A DNA stretch of 34,415 nucleotides. It comes from CAYVAP01 sp964343195. Lineage in GTDB: Bacteria; Bacteroidota; Bacteroidia; J057. Shown here one piece after another: positions 1 through 8,139 of this stretch. A program made the translations under genes and the position numbers. The notes under the pieces are model-generated. The model saw only the letters and a program-made list of their open reading frames with translations, did no database searches and had not been told where the DNA came from. How positions within the stretch are numbered: position 1 is the stretch's first letter; every line of letters starts with the position of its first letter. The stretch lies in NCBI GenBank assembly GCA_964343195.1, contig CAYFIR010000066.1, forward strand, positions 1-34,415, in the 5' to 3' direction.

Positions 1-119
1 AAGGCAGCGTTTTCCAAGGCTTCATAGAGGGCCGCCCAATAACTTTACAATTCCGTTATCTATTATTGTACAACCTGCCACCAATAGTTCATATCTTTTA
101 TCCTCAAAGGCAGATCCTA

Positions 120-491
120 ATGCCCATTTTTGGTAGACATCTTCTTATTGAATACGAAGGCATTGAGGCCGACAGGCTTAACGACCTGCAACAGGTAGCG
201 CAGTGGATGCGCAATGCTGCGGAGGCTTCTGGTGCAACCATTGTCCATTCTAAATTTCACCCCTTTTCACCTACAGGTATCTCCGGAGTGGTCATCATCC
301 AGGAGAGCCACCTGACCATCCATACCTGGCCAGAACTGGGCTACGCAGCCGTAGATATTTTCACCTGCGGAGAAGACGTGGACCCACGCAAGGCCTGTAG
401 TTATCTGGAAAAAGCCTTCAACGCCACCCATTGTGACTGTCGGGAGTTTCCACGGGGGCCTATTCATCTGCCAGAAAGGACAACCAGTTAA
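120..491 (+). CDS. speD: S-adenosylmethionine decarboxylase proenzyme
   Basis: Prokaryotic (class 1B) AdoMet decarboxylase of 123 aa. It makes decarboxylated AdoMet, the aminopropyl donor for spermidine synthesis, in the cytoplasm. The diagnostic ESHLTIHTWPE block is at residues 62-72. Ser63 is the expected self-cleavage site that becomes the pyruvoyl group. Ser55, His68 and Cys83 (in FTCGE) fall at the same numbers as the processing and catalytic residues of the Thermotoga enzyme. The frame stays open upstream to a TTG at 66, but the family N-terminus (MPIFGRHLLIEYEG) begins at ATG 120, so I use that start. The next recognisable gene on the same strand is agmatine deiminase, another polyamine enzyme, which supports a polyamine locus. 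Identity is essentially certain; the exact start is slightly less so. Confidence 0.95.
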   Translation: MPIFGRHLLIEYEGIEADRLNDLQQVAQWMRNAAEASGATIVHSKFHPFSPTGISGVVIIQESHLTIHTWPELGYAAVDIFTCGEDVDPRKACSYLEKAFNATHCDCREFPRGPIHLPERTTS

Positions 492-643
492 GCTCTGGAA
501 ACACACGTTAATGTCGCCTGGCCGCACGTTTACTCAAAAAATCAACGCTTTCACTCTTTATGGGGAAACCAATTGATCTTCAGCTGCGTTTCAATTAATG
601 TAAAGCGAATGTTAACAGGACTTACACACTACAACCCTACAAA

Positions 644-763
644 ATGAATTTAAAGGAGATCGCGCGCAAAGTAGCCCAGTGGCTGTTCCCGGAAACCCAA
701 GCTCGTCCTCAGCCAGCCCTGCGCCCTGTGCCAGTTAATCGAAGGCCTCCTTTCGCACGATAA
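644..763 (+). CDS. Possible 39-codon small ORF between speD and aguA
   Basis: An ATG-initiated ORF of 39 codons begins MNLKEIARKVAQWLFPE and ends in a Pro/Arg-rich tail finishing PPFAR. It fills much of the gap between speD and aguA and stops 44 bp before a strong terminator hairpin, as expected of a small transcription unit or a leader. The first 17 residues could form a short amphipathic helix. I recognise no family, and there is no clear ribosome binding site, though these are often weak in Bacteroidota. It could equally be chance. Confidence 0.3.
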   Translation: MNLKEIARKVAQWLFPETQARPQPALRPVPVNRRPPFAR

Positions 764-807
764 GACATAAAGAGTTTTTTGGTAGCTTGGGAATGGAGTT
801 TTGTGAG

Positions 808-843
808 CGGTGTCTGCCTTGGCAGACACCGTATTTTTTTATT
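808..843 (+). terminator. Strong Rho-independent terminator hairpin just upstream of aguA
   Basis: Perfect inverted repeat CGGTGTCTGCC (808-818) and GGCAGACACCG (821-831), directly followed by a T-rich run (832-843, TATTTTTTTATT). It has all the hallmarks of an intrinsic terminator on the plus strand. It ends only 30 bp before the aguA ATG. It therefore either ends the upstream unit, with aguA served by a very short promoter, or works as an attenuator within the aguA leader. Confidence 0.85.
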
Positions 844-873
844 CTTTCGCTCCATATTCAATGCGCTGACATT

Positions 874-1911
874 ATGCCTCATACACCTCGCGAGCTGGGT
901 TTTTCTTTCCCTGCAGAATGGGAACCCCACCGGGCCACCTGGCTTAGCTGGCCTCATAAAGAAGCATCCTGGCCCGGAAAGCTTGATGCCATCTACCCTC
1001 CCTACGTAGAGTTCATCCGGTTGCTGGCTGAACAGGAAGAAGTTCACCTCAACGTTGCCGATGAATCCATGGCGGCTCTAGCTACCCGACATATGGAGTC
1101 GGGCGGGGTAAACCTGGATCAGGTGTTCCTGCACTTCTTCCCAACCAACGACGCCTGGTGTCGGGATCATGGACCTGCTTTTGTCCGCAATCCACAGGGA
1201 GAAATCGCCGTCATCAACTGGGAATACAATGCCTGGGGAGGGAAATATCCACCCTTTGATCTGGACAATGCGATTCCGCCACAGGTAGCCACCTACCGGG
1301 GACTACCTCATTTTTCGCCCGGGATTGTGATGGAAGGCGGCAGCATCGAGGTAAACGGAGCCGGCACCCTGCTCACCACCCGGGCCTGCCTCCTCAACCC
1401 CAACCGCAATCCGCACCTTTCGCAAAGTGAGATCGAGGGCTACCTGCGGGACTACTATGGGCAGGAACAGATCCTGTGGCTGGGTGATGGCATCGTGGGG
1501 GATGACACCGATGGCCATATCGACGACCTGACCCGTTTCGTGAACCACAACACAGTCGTCACGGTGGTGGAATCCAATACCGAAGATGAGAACTACCAGT
1601 TGCTACAGGACAACCTGAACGAGCTACGCGAGCACCGACTGATGGATGGCTCTTCGCTGAACATCGTCGAGTTGCCCATGCCTGACGCCGTGGTACACGA
1701 CGGACAGCGCCTGCCTGCTTCCTACGCCAATTTTTACATCGCCAATGGGCTGGTGGTAGTCCCCACCTACCGCTGTGCTCAGGATGCAGATGCCCTCTCC
1801 ATCCTTGCGGACTGCTTCCCCGCCCGAAAGGTGGTCGGTATCGACTCTACTGACATCGTCTGGGGCCTGGGCAGTTTCCACTGCCTCAGCCAGCAGGAAC
1901 CGATTCATTGA
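874..1911 (+). CDS. aguA: Agmatine deiminase
   Basis: Peptidylarginine-deiminase-fold enzyme of 345 aa that converts agmatine to N-carbamoylputrescine plus ammonia, feeding putrescine synthesis. Visible landmarks are AEWEPHRATWLSWPH near the N-terminus, NDAWCRDHGP (residues 92-101), VMEGGSIEV (152-160) carrying the guanidine-binding Glu, DTDGHIDDLTRF (211-222) with the catalytic His215, and GLGSFHCLSQQEP at the C-terminus with the nucleophilic Cys337. The family usually has GGGNIHCITQQ at that last site, so the glycines before the Cys are altered but the Cys is kept. The frame extends upstream to a TTG at 787, but that would translate through the terminator hairpin. ATG 874 (MPHTPRELGF) matches the family start. 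Pairing with speD supports a putrescine/spermidine role. The N-carbamoylputrescine amidase (aguB) is not in the window. Confidence 0.95.
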   Translation: MPHTPRELGFSFPAEWEPHRATWLSWPHKEASWPGKLDAIYPPYVEFIRLLAEQEEVHLNVADESMAALATRHMESGGVNLDQVFLHFFPTNDAWCRDHGPAFVRNPQGEIAVINWEYNAWGGKYPPFDLDNAIPPQVATYRGLPHFSPGIVMEGGSIEVNGAGTLLTTRACLLNPNRNPHLSQSEIEGYLRDYYGQEQILWLGDGIVGDDTDGHIDDLTRFVNHNTVVTVVESNTEDENYQLLQDNLNELREHRLMDGSSLNIVELPMPDAVVHDGQRLPASYANFYIANGLVVVPTYRCAQDADALSILADCFPARKVVGIDSTDIVWGLGSFHCLSQQEPIH

Positions 1912-1925
1912 TCAGCGCTCATTGG

Positions 1926-3596
1926 TCATAGTTCGAAGAAATACACCCTGGCCTCCCAGGCGCGCATGGGGCCATCATGCCCCTGGGAATAATTGCTGAT
2001 AAGGATTTCACCCTGTTTGAAGGAATCCGGAACCGACTGAGGATCAGGAGAAAAATTTAACAACACCTGAAAGGTGAACTGCTCCCCCTGACGCTGGTAA
2101 GCATAGACTCTGGGAGCTGGAAATCCCTGAAACTCCATTGGAGCATAGACCAGGTCGAGGTACTGCCTGCGGAGAGAAATCAACCGGCGGTAATAATGGT
2201 AGATGCTATCCGGCTGCTGCTCGGCAGCGGCAGCGTTGATCTCGGGATAGTTGGGATTCACCCTGATCCAGGGCTTAACATCAGAGAAGCCCGCGTGCAG
2301 CTTGTTCTCCCACTGCATCGGGGTCCGGGCGTGGTCCCGCCCCATAAAACGGGCAACTTCCAGGAATTTGGTTTCATCTCCTCCCGCATCCTTCATTTCC
2401 CGATAGGCATTCATCATTTCTACATCCCGATACTCCTCAATGGAATCAAACGGAGTATTGGTCATCCCAATCTCGTCGCCCTGATAGATGCCTGGGGTAC
2501 CACGAAAGGTGAACAGCAGGGTAGCCAGCAGCTTTGCAGATTCTACCCGATATGTTCCCTCATCCCCAAACCGGGAGACCATGCGGGGAAAGTCATGGTT
2601 CCCCAGATACAGGCTATTCCAACCCCGATCTCCCAGGGCTTTGTCCCAGGTTTCAAAGACTTTCAGGAACTCTTCCAGCTCAATCTCTTTCGGATCCATG
2701 CGCCCTCCTGGCCCAAAGTCCAGCCACATATGGCCAAAATGAAAGATCATATCCAGTTCCTGCCTGTCAGCGCCTACATACAGATTTGCCTGCTCTGGTG
2801 TGATTCCTACTCCTTCTCCGATGCTCATCATGTCGTAGCGGGATAGCACCTCCCGGTTCATCTCCTGCAAAAACTCGTGGATACGGGGACCATTGGCATA
2901 TGCCGCGCCAAAGTCACTTCCCAGTTTGCCCCAGTCAGCATCGGGCAGTCCCGGTGGCTTGGAGATCAGAGGAATGACGTCCATGCGAAATCCATCGATC
3001 CCCTTGTCGAGCCAGAAACGCATCATGTCGTACACCTCCTTACGCAATTGCGGGTTCTCCCAGTTGAGGTCAGGTTGCTTTCTGGTGAAAAGATGCAGGT
3101 AATATTCAGCGGTATTCTCGTCGTATTCCCAGGCGCTTCCGCTGAAAAATGACTTCCAGTTATTGGGGGGATTATCTCCATTTCCCGAACGCCAGATGTA
3201 GTAATCACGGTAGGGATTATCCTTACTCTTTTTCGCCTCTACGAACCACTGATGTTCATCGGAACTGTGGTTGACCACGAGGTCCATCACCAGTTTCATT
3301 CCTCGCTGATGCAAGGCCGCCAATAGCTCATCGAAATCCTGCATGGATCCGAATTCCGCCATGATATTTCGGTAGTCGCTGATGTCATACCCGTTGTCAT
3401 CGTTGGGCGACTGGTAAACCGGACTTAACCACAGGATATCTACCCCAAGCTGCTTCAGGTAAGGTACTTTTTCCAGGATTCCCTTCAGGTCTCCTATCCC
3501 ATCCCCGTTGCGATCGCAAAAGCTCCGGGGATACACCTGGTAGATGACGCCTTCCTTCCACCAGTTCCTTTTGTAGGTAGTAGTTTTTTGTTCCAT
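1926..3596 (-). CDS. GH13 alpha-glucosidase / oligo-1,6-glucosidase
   Basis: Cytoplasmic GH13 hydrolase of 556 aa (subfamily 31 type), with no signal peptide. It should cleave alpha-1,6- or alpha-1,4-linked glucose from isomalto- or malto-oligosaccharides. The opening WWKEGVIYQVYPRSF is typical. A Ca-binding-like loop DRNGDGIGD lies at residues 28-36. Conserved region I is DLVVNH (105-110). Region II is GFRMD with nucleophile Asp206. Region III is SIGE with acid/base Glu261. Region IV is NHD with Asp335. Length is normal for the family, and all three catalytic carboxylates are present. The gene is convergent with aguA, 14 bp from its stop, and no sugar transporter or regulator lies next to it. 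Upstream, a CTTG and a TATTTTTA about 20 nt apart could be a promoter giving an almost leaderless mRNA. The exact substrate cannot be decided. Confidence 0.93.
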   Translation of the reverse strand: MEQKTTTYKRNWWKEGVIYQVYPRSFCDRNGDGIGDLKGILEKVPYLKQLGVDILWLSPVYQSPNDDNGYDISDYRNIMAEFGSMQDFDELLAALHQRGMKLVMDLVVNHSSDEHQWFVEAKKSKDNPYRDYYIWRSGNGDNPPNNWKSFFSGSAWEYDENTAEYYLHLFTRKQPDLNWENPQLRKEVYDMMRFWLDKGIDGFRMDVIPLISKPPGLPDADWGKLGSDFGAAYANGPRIHEFLQEMNREVLSRYDMMSIGEGVGITPEQANLYVGADRQELDMIFHFGHMWLDFGPGGRMDPKEIELEEFLKVFETWDKALGDRGWNSLYLGNHDFPRMVSRFGDEGTYRVESAKLLATLLFTFRGTPGIYQGDEIGMTNTPFDSIEEYRDVEMMNAYREMKDAGGDETKFLEVARFMGRDHARTPMQWENKLHAGFSDVKPWIRVNPNYPEINAAAAEQQPDSIYHYYRRLISLRRQYLDLVYAPMEFQGFPAPRVYAYQRQGEQFTFQVLLNFSPDPQSVPDSFKQGEILISNYSQGHDGPMRAWEARVYFFEL

Positions 3597-3934
3597 GGAC
3601 TAAAAATAGGGTTTACATAGTAATGACTCAAGCCTATTAGCTTGTATCAAGGGAAATTTTCACCCGGAAGAATCAGGCATAACAGGGACTGAGGTTGAGA
3701 TTTTTTCTACAATTCCTCTCATCCATTAACTAAATGTTCAATACGCAATATATTTCCACACATGTATGAAACCAATGTAATAATGCCTGTTTTTCGAGGG
3801 CAGAATCCGCAAATTTATAGCCCGAAGTACCTCCCATGCCTAAAGATGTAGTCCATTAGTATCGACTTATCAGGTAACATACTTTAGAAATTATCTGTCA
3901 GGCAAGTACGCTTTCTCAACCTATCTGAGTAATT
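3597..3934. other. Intergenic region between divergent genes, no gene seen
   Basis: A 338-bp AT-rich spacer between the divergent GH13 gene and the GNAT-like gene. It should hold both promoters. I see no repeat family, RNA gene or ORF of substance in it. Confidence 0.5.
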
Positions 3935-4858
3935 ATGGCAGCAGAAAAACATACTGATCAGTCTTACCCGTTTTTGTCTCTTCAGATGAATTCATTTCTT
4001 CAAAGAGTAAGACAACCAGAATACCAGCCGGCTGGGCTTCAATCTGAAGTCCTGTACCGTAAGCCGGAGGCGCTTTGCAAGCCCATTGTGAATGAGATTC
4101 CTACAGGATTCTGGCGCGATATGGTTCACTTTTCCCGGGACTGGCGTGATAGCATCTCAGAAATGGTAGAAACCTTCGGCCTGAACATCCGGACTATCAG
4201 CAATGAAGATACTCCTGCCATCATTGACTTCCTCAACCGACGCTACCCTCCTGAGTTAGCCAAGGAAATATGTGCATTTGACCTCTATCGGTTCAAAAAA
4301 TATGGCCACGGCGTCATCCTGCATGACAAGTCTGGTCAGGTAAAAGGGAATGTGTTTGAAGTCGGCTATAACACCCGGGAAGAGACCTCCTATACCATCC
4401 GTCTCGCGGTGGATCAGGATTTGAAGGGTCAAAACCTGGGGTATCACATCATGATGTATTCCTCACTGCTCGCCATGGAACAGGGTTCAAAAGTCAAACG
4501 TGGACTCATCCAGTTTGACAATCACCAGAGCCTTCACATCAACCTCAATAAGGTCGGCTGGATTTGTACTGGTTTTGAGCCAGATATCAAAGGACTCGGA
4601 TCCTTCTTTGAAATTGGGCTCCCTCTGGATTTGAAGAGCCTGACGGTCAATGCAGTTGACCTCACTCAGGTAGAAACATATCTCAACTCCCGTCAGGAAG
4701 GGCGCGATTATCGCCTGATTGCTACCCATCGGATGGATGAGATGACCCACCTTTATCGGAATACAGATTTCAAAGTGGCCGCATTTGTGAAGCCAGGAAT
4801 TATCGACGACCAGTCTTATTTCCTTGCCCTGTCTCCCCAGGAATTGTCTTTTCAATAA
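3935..4858 (+). CDS. GNAT-fold acetyltransferase-like protein
   Basis: Soluble protein of 307 aa. The centre (about residues 75-240) looks like a GNAT acetyltransferase. IRTISNEDTPAIIDFLNRRYP resembles the N-terminal helix region. TIRLAVDQDLKGQNLGYHIM is the strand-4/acetyl-CoA-binding loop (usual Q/R-x-x-G-x-G/A, here KGQNLG). NHQSLHINLNKVGW is the family's Asn-containing motif before the last helix. The first 70 residues and the last 70 match nothing I recognise. Substrate is unknown. ATG 3935 is the only sensible start. The gene stands alone between divergent and convergent neighbours. Family assignment is moderate; the N- and C-terminal extensions are unusual for a plain GNAT. Confidence 0.6.
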   Translation: MAAEKHTDQSYPFLSLQMNSFLQRVRQPEYQPAGLQSEVLYRKPEALCKPIVNEIPTGFWRDMVHFSRDWRDSISEMVETFGLNIRTISNEDTPAIIDFLNRRYPPELAKEICAFDLYRFKKYGHGVILHDKSGQVKGNVFEVGYNTREETSYTIRLAVDQDLKGQNLGYHIMMYSSLLAMEQGSKVKRGLIQFDNHQSLHINLNKVGWICTGFEPDIKGLGSFFEIGLPLDLKSLTVNAVDLTQVETYLNSRQEGRDYRLIATHRMDEMTHLYRNTDFKVAAFVKPGIIDDQSYFLALSPQELSFQ

Positions 4859-4876
4859 GCATCTGGACAATAGAAA

Positions 4877-4951
4877 TAAGGTATGAAGGGTATGGGGAAA
4901 TGAAGGGAAACAGGTCCTACATTCCTTTATACCTCCATTTCCTTTATACCT
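4877..4951. repeat. Imperfect inverted repeat of GGTATG/CATACC tracts between convergent genes
   Basis: A purine-rich arm (AGGTATGAAGGGTATGGGG and onward) faces a pyrimidine-rich arm (TTATACCTCCATTTCC and onward) around a short loop. Together they form a long imperfect hairpin between the stops of the GNAT-like gene and the ATPase gene. It may act as a two-way terminator. The unit belongs to a tract family also seen near 8070-8094, 18174-18219 and 29158-29182. Confidence 0.5.
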
Positions 4952-4984
4952 TTTACTGGTTTACATCTGTCCCCCTGCTTAAGC

Positions 4985-5719
4985 TCAATTTCGAAGGTCA
5001 CGGGCCAAAAATCCCCTGATAATGGGATCATCATGGGCAAAGAATTCATCTTTGGTCCCATCAAAATGGATCATTCGGTCATAAATCATCACCACTCTGG
5101 ACGCAAGGTCCTTGACGGATCTCATGTCGTGGGTAACCACAATTGTACTTCGGCCCTGATGCTGAGCCAGGTCTCCGATCAACCCATCAATGATATCTGA
5201 ACTGGCGGGATCAAGTCCCGTCGTCGGCTCATCGTAAATGATGTAGCGTGGGTCTGAAATGATGGCCCGGGCAATGCCTACGCGCTTTCGCATACCACCA
5301 GATAATTCAGAGGGATATTTGGTAAGGACTTCGATTCCCAGGTTTACCTGGGCCAAAGCATGGACTACTTTCGCCTCCACTTCTTCATCGGTAAGGGATC
5401 GGGCTTCAAACAGTTTGATGCCCACATTCTCCAGCACATTGAGCGAGTCAAACAGAGCCGCTCCCTGAAATACCACCCCAAACTGGTTCAATACTTCCTG
5501 CCAGTCACGACGTGAAAATTGCCGGGTATCGGCTCCGTCAATTTGAATTCTCCCGCTATCTGCCACCTCCAGTCCCAGGATTAGCTTGGTCATGACGGAT
5601 TTTCCCGTGCCACTCCCTCCCACGACAAACAATCGCTCACCATCAGTCACCTCCAGGCTGATTCCCTCAAAGATGGACTGGCTACCAAAAGACTTATAAA
5701 TATTCTCTAAAGAAATCAT
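4985..5719 (-). CDS. ABC transporter ATPase, MlaF/Ttg2A type
   Basis: ATP-binding subunit of 244 aa of the Mla/MCE lipid-transport class, acting at the inner-membrane face. It has Walker A GGSGTGKS (34-41), Q-loop Gln85, signature LSGGMRKRVGIARA (from 139), Walker B YIIYDEPTTGLD (159-170) and H-loop His197. The GGMRKR signature and PTTGLDP are typical of MlaF. The open frame continues 36 codons upstream, but those codons are the GTTGGGA tandem repeat read backwards, so the start is ATG 5719 (MISLENIYKSFG). MlaF normally sits beside a permease (MlaE) and an MCE protein. Here the upstream gene is an arginase-fold protein and the downstream gene is convergent, so its partners must be elsewhere. 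Confidence 0.9.
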   Translation of the reverse strand: MISLENIYKSFGSQSIFEGISLEVTDGERLFVVGGSGTGKSVMTKLILGLEVADSGRIQIDGADTRQFSRRDWQEVLNQFGVVFQGAALFDSLNVLENVGIKLFEARSLTDEEVEAKVVHALAQVNLGIEVLTKYPSELSGGMRKRVGIARAIISDPRYIIYDEPTTGLDPASSDIIDGLIGDLAQHQGRSTIVVTHDMRSVKDLASRVVMIYDRMIHFDGTKDEFFAHDDPIIRGFLARDLRN

Positions 5720-5725
5720 GGTTCG

Positions 5726-5797
5726 GGGTTGGGAGGTTGGAGTTGGGAGTTGGGAGTTGGGAGTTGGGAGTTGGGAGTTGGGAGTTGGGAGTTCAAG
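5726..5797. repeat. GTTGGGA heptamer tandem repeat
   Basis: About eight to ten copies of a 7-nt unit (GTTGGGA on the plus strand, CCCAACT on the minus) lie immediately upstream of the MlaF-type ATPase start. The edges decay to GGTTGGGAGG and GTTCAAGG. Its position between the promoter region and the start codon could put it in the 5' leader of that gene. Confidence 0.9.
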
Positions 5798-5868
5798 GTT
5801 AAACGAGTTTTCCACCAAAAGGCTCACCGTTCATCTTGCCCTTATGATAATTGACCAATGAACCATGC

Positions 5869-7044
5869 TCACTGCCCCCTTTCCCCCAGGCGGGCATATA
5901 TCAGCCACCACCGATCTGGAATATCATCGGTTTTAGCAAATTCATAGTCATGACGTGTGCAGGGAATCAACAGCGTATGCTCTGGAGAACGGTCAGGGAG
6001 ATGATCTGGATGTATGACTTCCATCCACCAACGGTCTGTGCCAGGATGCTGAAAAAAGTCGATGTGGTCGATACTGGCATGGAGCTGGACGGAGTACCTG
6101 CGCAGGTTTCGCCGATCGGGCTGGGGAAAATCATTCCACTGGTTTTGCTTTCCTTCTACGAAGTACCAGGCCAGCATTGCAGCCACATCAGCCGTACCAC
6201 TCCCGACATCCATGCCAGGATCATATCCCGTGAGGTGCAGGGCAGATACCTGGTACCCTATCCCGGCATAACGGGCCAACCTGCAGGCTTCTACTACAGA
6301 AAATCCCCCTGGCATGGAGCGGCTTCCTCCTGGAGCTTCTGACCGCCGAATGGCCGAAAGATCAAATGAAACCATGTCCGCGTTTCGCAAGAGTGGTTCT
6401 GCTTCTTCTATCCGATCTGATAAATCCCCATAGCGGAGCGCTACGTGGTGATGCTCCCGTATCTGCTGAAGTTGGGCCGCTGGCACCAGGTATCGCTGGT
6501 AACCCAAATGCGCAAACTGGAACAGCCGTGGGTCTTTTTCGCCCAGCACATACAGATTGTAGGTATCATCGTTAAAGCCTTCGATGTCATTCATGCGAAG
6601 AGCCGAGTCAATGTGCACATACTCCACCTGCTCCCTGACCCCTTCATAGGCCTGATAAATTCCAAGTGCCAGAGAAGGGTTCCCTCCCAGAATCAATACC
6701 TGCTTTCCCGCTCTAAAAATCAGCCCCAATGCATAGGCCAATGCCTCGCGTGTGCCAGCAAGGGACTCACGGGACTTCAGATTTCCCACATCCACTACCC
6801 TGATCCTTCCTCCCAAATCCGTGAGACGATACAGGGCCTGCCTCATCTCTTCTGCCGCATCAAAGCTGCCGGAATTTTCGTCGTGGGTTTCAACACCGAA
6901 ACAAATAAGATCGCATTCTTCCCAAACAGGAAACAGCTCCTCATACACTTCAACCTGTTTTCCCCAGAATCCTGGCGCTAACTGGCTACGAACATTTGCG
7001 GTAGCTGGCTCGATGGGATCAAAGAATGCCGAGAGGTCTGTCAT
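5869..7044 (-). CDS. Arginase/formimidoylglutamase-fold protein lacking metal ligands
   Basis: Protein of 391 aa with the ureohydrolase layout. LILGGNPSLALGIYQAYE (117-134) is at the GGDHS position, YVHIDSALR (142-150) at the DAHxD position and VSFDLSAIRRSEAPGG (225-240) at the SFDxDxxDP position. The Mn ligands expected at these three sites are mostly gone: His to Pro123, the DAHxD His and second Asp to Ala148 and Arg150, and the SFDxD Asp to Ser230. The C-terminus carries two paired-Trp motifs (RWWMEV, RWWLIYARL) around LLIPCTRHDYEFA. Bacteroidota genomes often carry a related protein annotated formimidoylglutamase. Arginine or formimidoylglutamate hydrolysis looks unlikely here, so binding or another chemistry is the better guess. 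The start is ATG 7044. The gene is divergent from the SDR gene 64 bp away and shares a strand with the ATPase gene. Confidence 0.75.
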   Translation of the reverse strand: MTDLSAFFDPIEPATANVRSQLAPGFWGKQVEVYEELFPVWEECDLICFGVETHDENSGSFDAAEEMRQALYRLTDLGGRIRVVDVGNLKSRESLAGTREALAYALGLIFRAGKQVLILGGNPSLALGIYQAYEGVREQVEYVHIDSALRMNDIEGFNDDTYNLYVLGEKDPRLFQFAHLGYQRYLVPAAQLQQIREHHHVALRYGDLSDRIEEAEPLLRNADMVSFDLSAIRRSEAPGGSRSMPGGFSVVEACRLARYAGIGYQVSALHLTGYDPGMDVGSGTADVAAMLAWYFVEGKQNQWNDFPQPDRRNLRRYSVQLHASIDHIDFFQHPGTDRWWMEVIHPDHLPDRSPEHTLLIPCTRHDYEFAKTDDIPDRWWLIYARLGERGQ

Positions 7045-7108
7045 CAGAGTTAAAAGGAGATGGAAAATTTTGGGTAATATTGGGCATTACAAATTTAGGC
7101 AAAAAAGG

Positions 7109-8074
7109 ATGATTCTTTTGACCGGCGCAACAGGTTTGCTAGGCCACTACCTGGTAGAGGCATTACGCAGAGAGGGGTTTCCTCTTCGCTTACTGGTCCG
7201 GAATCCCGAAAAAGCCAAACATTTACAGTCCTCAAATGTAGACCTGATTGAAGGGGATATCCTGGATCAGGCTTCCCTGGAGGAAGCTCTCAAGGGGATA
7301 GACACGGTGATACATGCCGCCGGACTGGTCAGTTTTCACCAGAAAGACCGAGAACGGGTCATGCAGGTCAATGCAGATGGGACCGCTTTGCTGGTGGATG
7401 CCTGCCTGATGGCAGGGGTAAACTGCTTGGTACATATTAGTTCTGTAGCAGCCATCGGGGACACAACTGATGGCACCGAGGCAACAGAACATACTCCATG
7501 GCAAGCCACCAGACGTACCTCACACTATGCACGCAGCAAACGTCGCGCTGAAATGGAGGTGTACAGAGGGATTGCAGAAGGGATGGAGGCTGCGATTTTG
7601 AATCCAGGGGTAGTCCTGGGCTATGGAGGAGACTGGGAGAAAAGCTCTGCGAAGCTCTATGCCACGGCTGCCAAGGGCCTGCGGTTTTACCTCAATGGCC
7701 GGGCAGGAGTAGTCAATGCCACCGACGTCGCAAAAGCAGTCACTCTACTCCTGAAAAGTGAGCAATTCCCATCAGGCGAACGCTTCATACTCTGCGCAGA
7801 GAATCTTTCTACCCTTGACCTTTTGGGACAAATGGCAAGTTCTGCTGATACACCTGCCCCCTCCATCCCCGTTCCAGGATGGCTTGCATTTGCTGTCGCC
7901 TGGATACTGGAGAATGTATTGGGGGGTAAAAGTTCCCTTACAATGGCAGCAGTAAGGGGAGGTCTCTCCAGGCAGACCTATGATGGCAGCAAAATCAGGC
8001 AAATTGGCCTGGAATATGAAGACCCCCAGGCCATGATTGATGAGCTTGCCCAAGAATGGGCGGAAGAGGTATGA
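7109..8074 (+). CDS. NAD-dependent epimerase/dehydratase (extended SDR)
   Basis: Extended short-chain dehydrogenase/reductase of 321 aa, of the dihydroflavonol-reductase / 3-beta-HSD type. The Rossmann glycine motif TGATGLLG sits at residues 5-12. DILD follows at the cofactor adenine site, then HAAG, HISSVAAIG, and the catalytic Tyr and Lys in SHYARSKRRAE. LNPGVVLGYGGD is typical of the subgroup. The frame is open upstream to 6752, but that part overlaps the neighbouring gene on the other strand. ATG 7109 (MILLTGATG) is the family start, with an AAAAAAGG purine run directly before it. The substrate cannot be told from sequence. It probably shares the 64-bp divergent promoter region with the arginase-fold gene. 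Confidence 0.88.
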   Translation: MILLTGATGLLGHYLVEALRREGFPLRLLVRNPEKAKHLQSSNVDLIEGDILDQASLEEALKGIDTVIHAAGLVSFHQKDRERVMQVNADGTALLVDACLMAGVNCLVHISSVAAIGDTTDGTEATEHTPWQATRRTSHYARSKRRAEMEVYRGIAEGMEAAILNPGVVLGYGGDWEKSSAKLYATAAKGLRFYLNGRAGVVNATDVAKAVTLLLKSEQFPSGERFILCAENLSTLDLLGQMASSADTPAPSIPVPGWLAFAVAWILENVLGGKSSLTMAAVRGGLSRQTYDGSKIRQIGLEYEDPQAMIDELAQEWAEEV

Positions 8075-8139
8075 GGTATGGAGGTATGGAGGAAAATTCG
8101 AGAGCCTCAGTCCAATAGTTACAGATTATTTCACATACC

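Noticed and set aside
1..65. Possible gene end or start at the left edge of the window
   Set aside because: Open frames exist on both strands, but too few codons are present to support any call.
787..873. Upstream extension of agmatine deiminase
   Set aside because: It starts at TTG and would translate through a strong terminator hairpin; ATG 874 matches the family.
5720..5827. N-terminal extension of the MlaF-type ATPase (36 residues)
   Set aside because: It is the GTTGGGA heptamer array translated as repeated PTPNSQL; the family start is ATG 5719.
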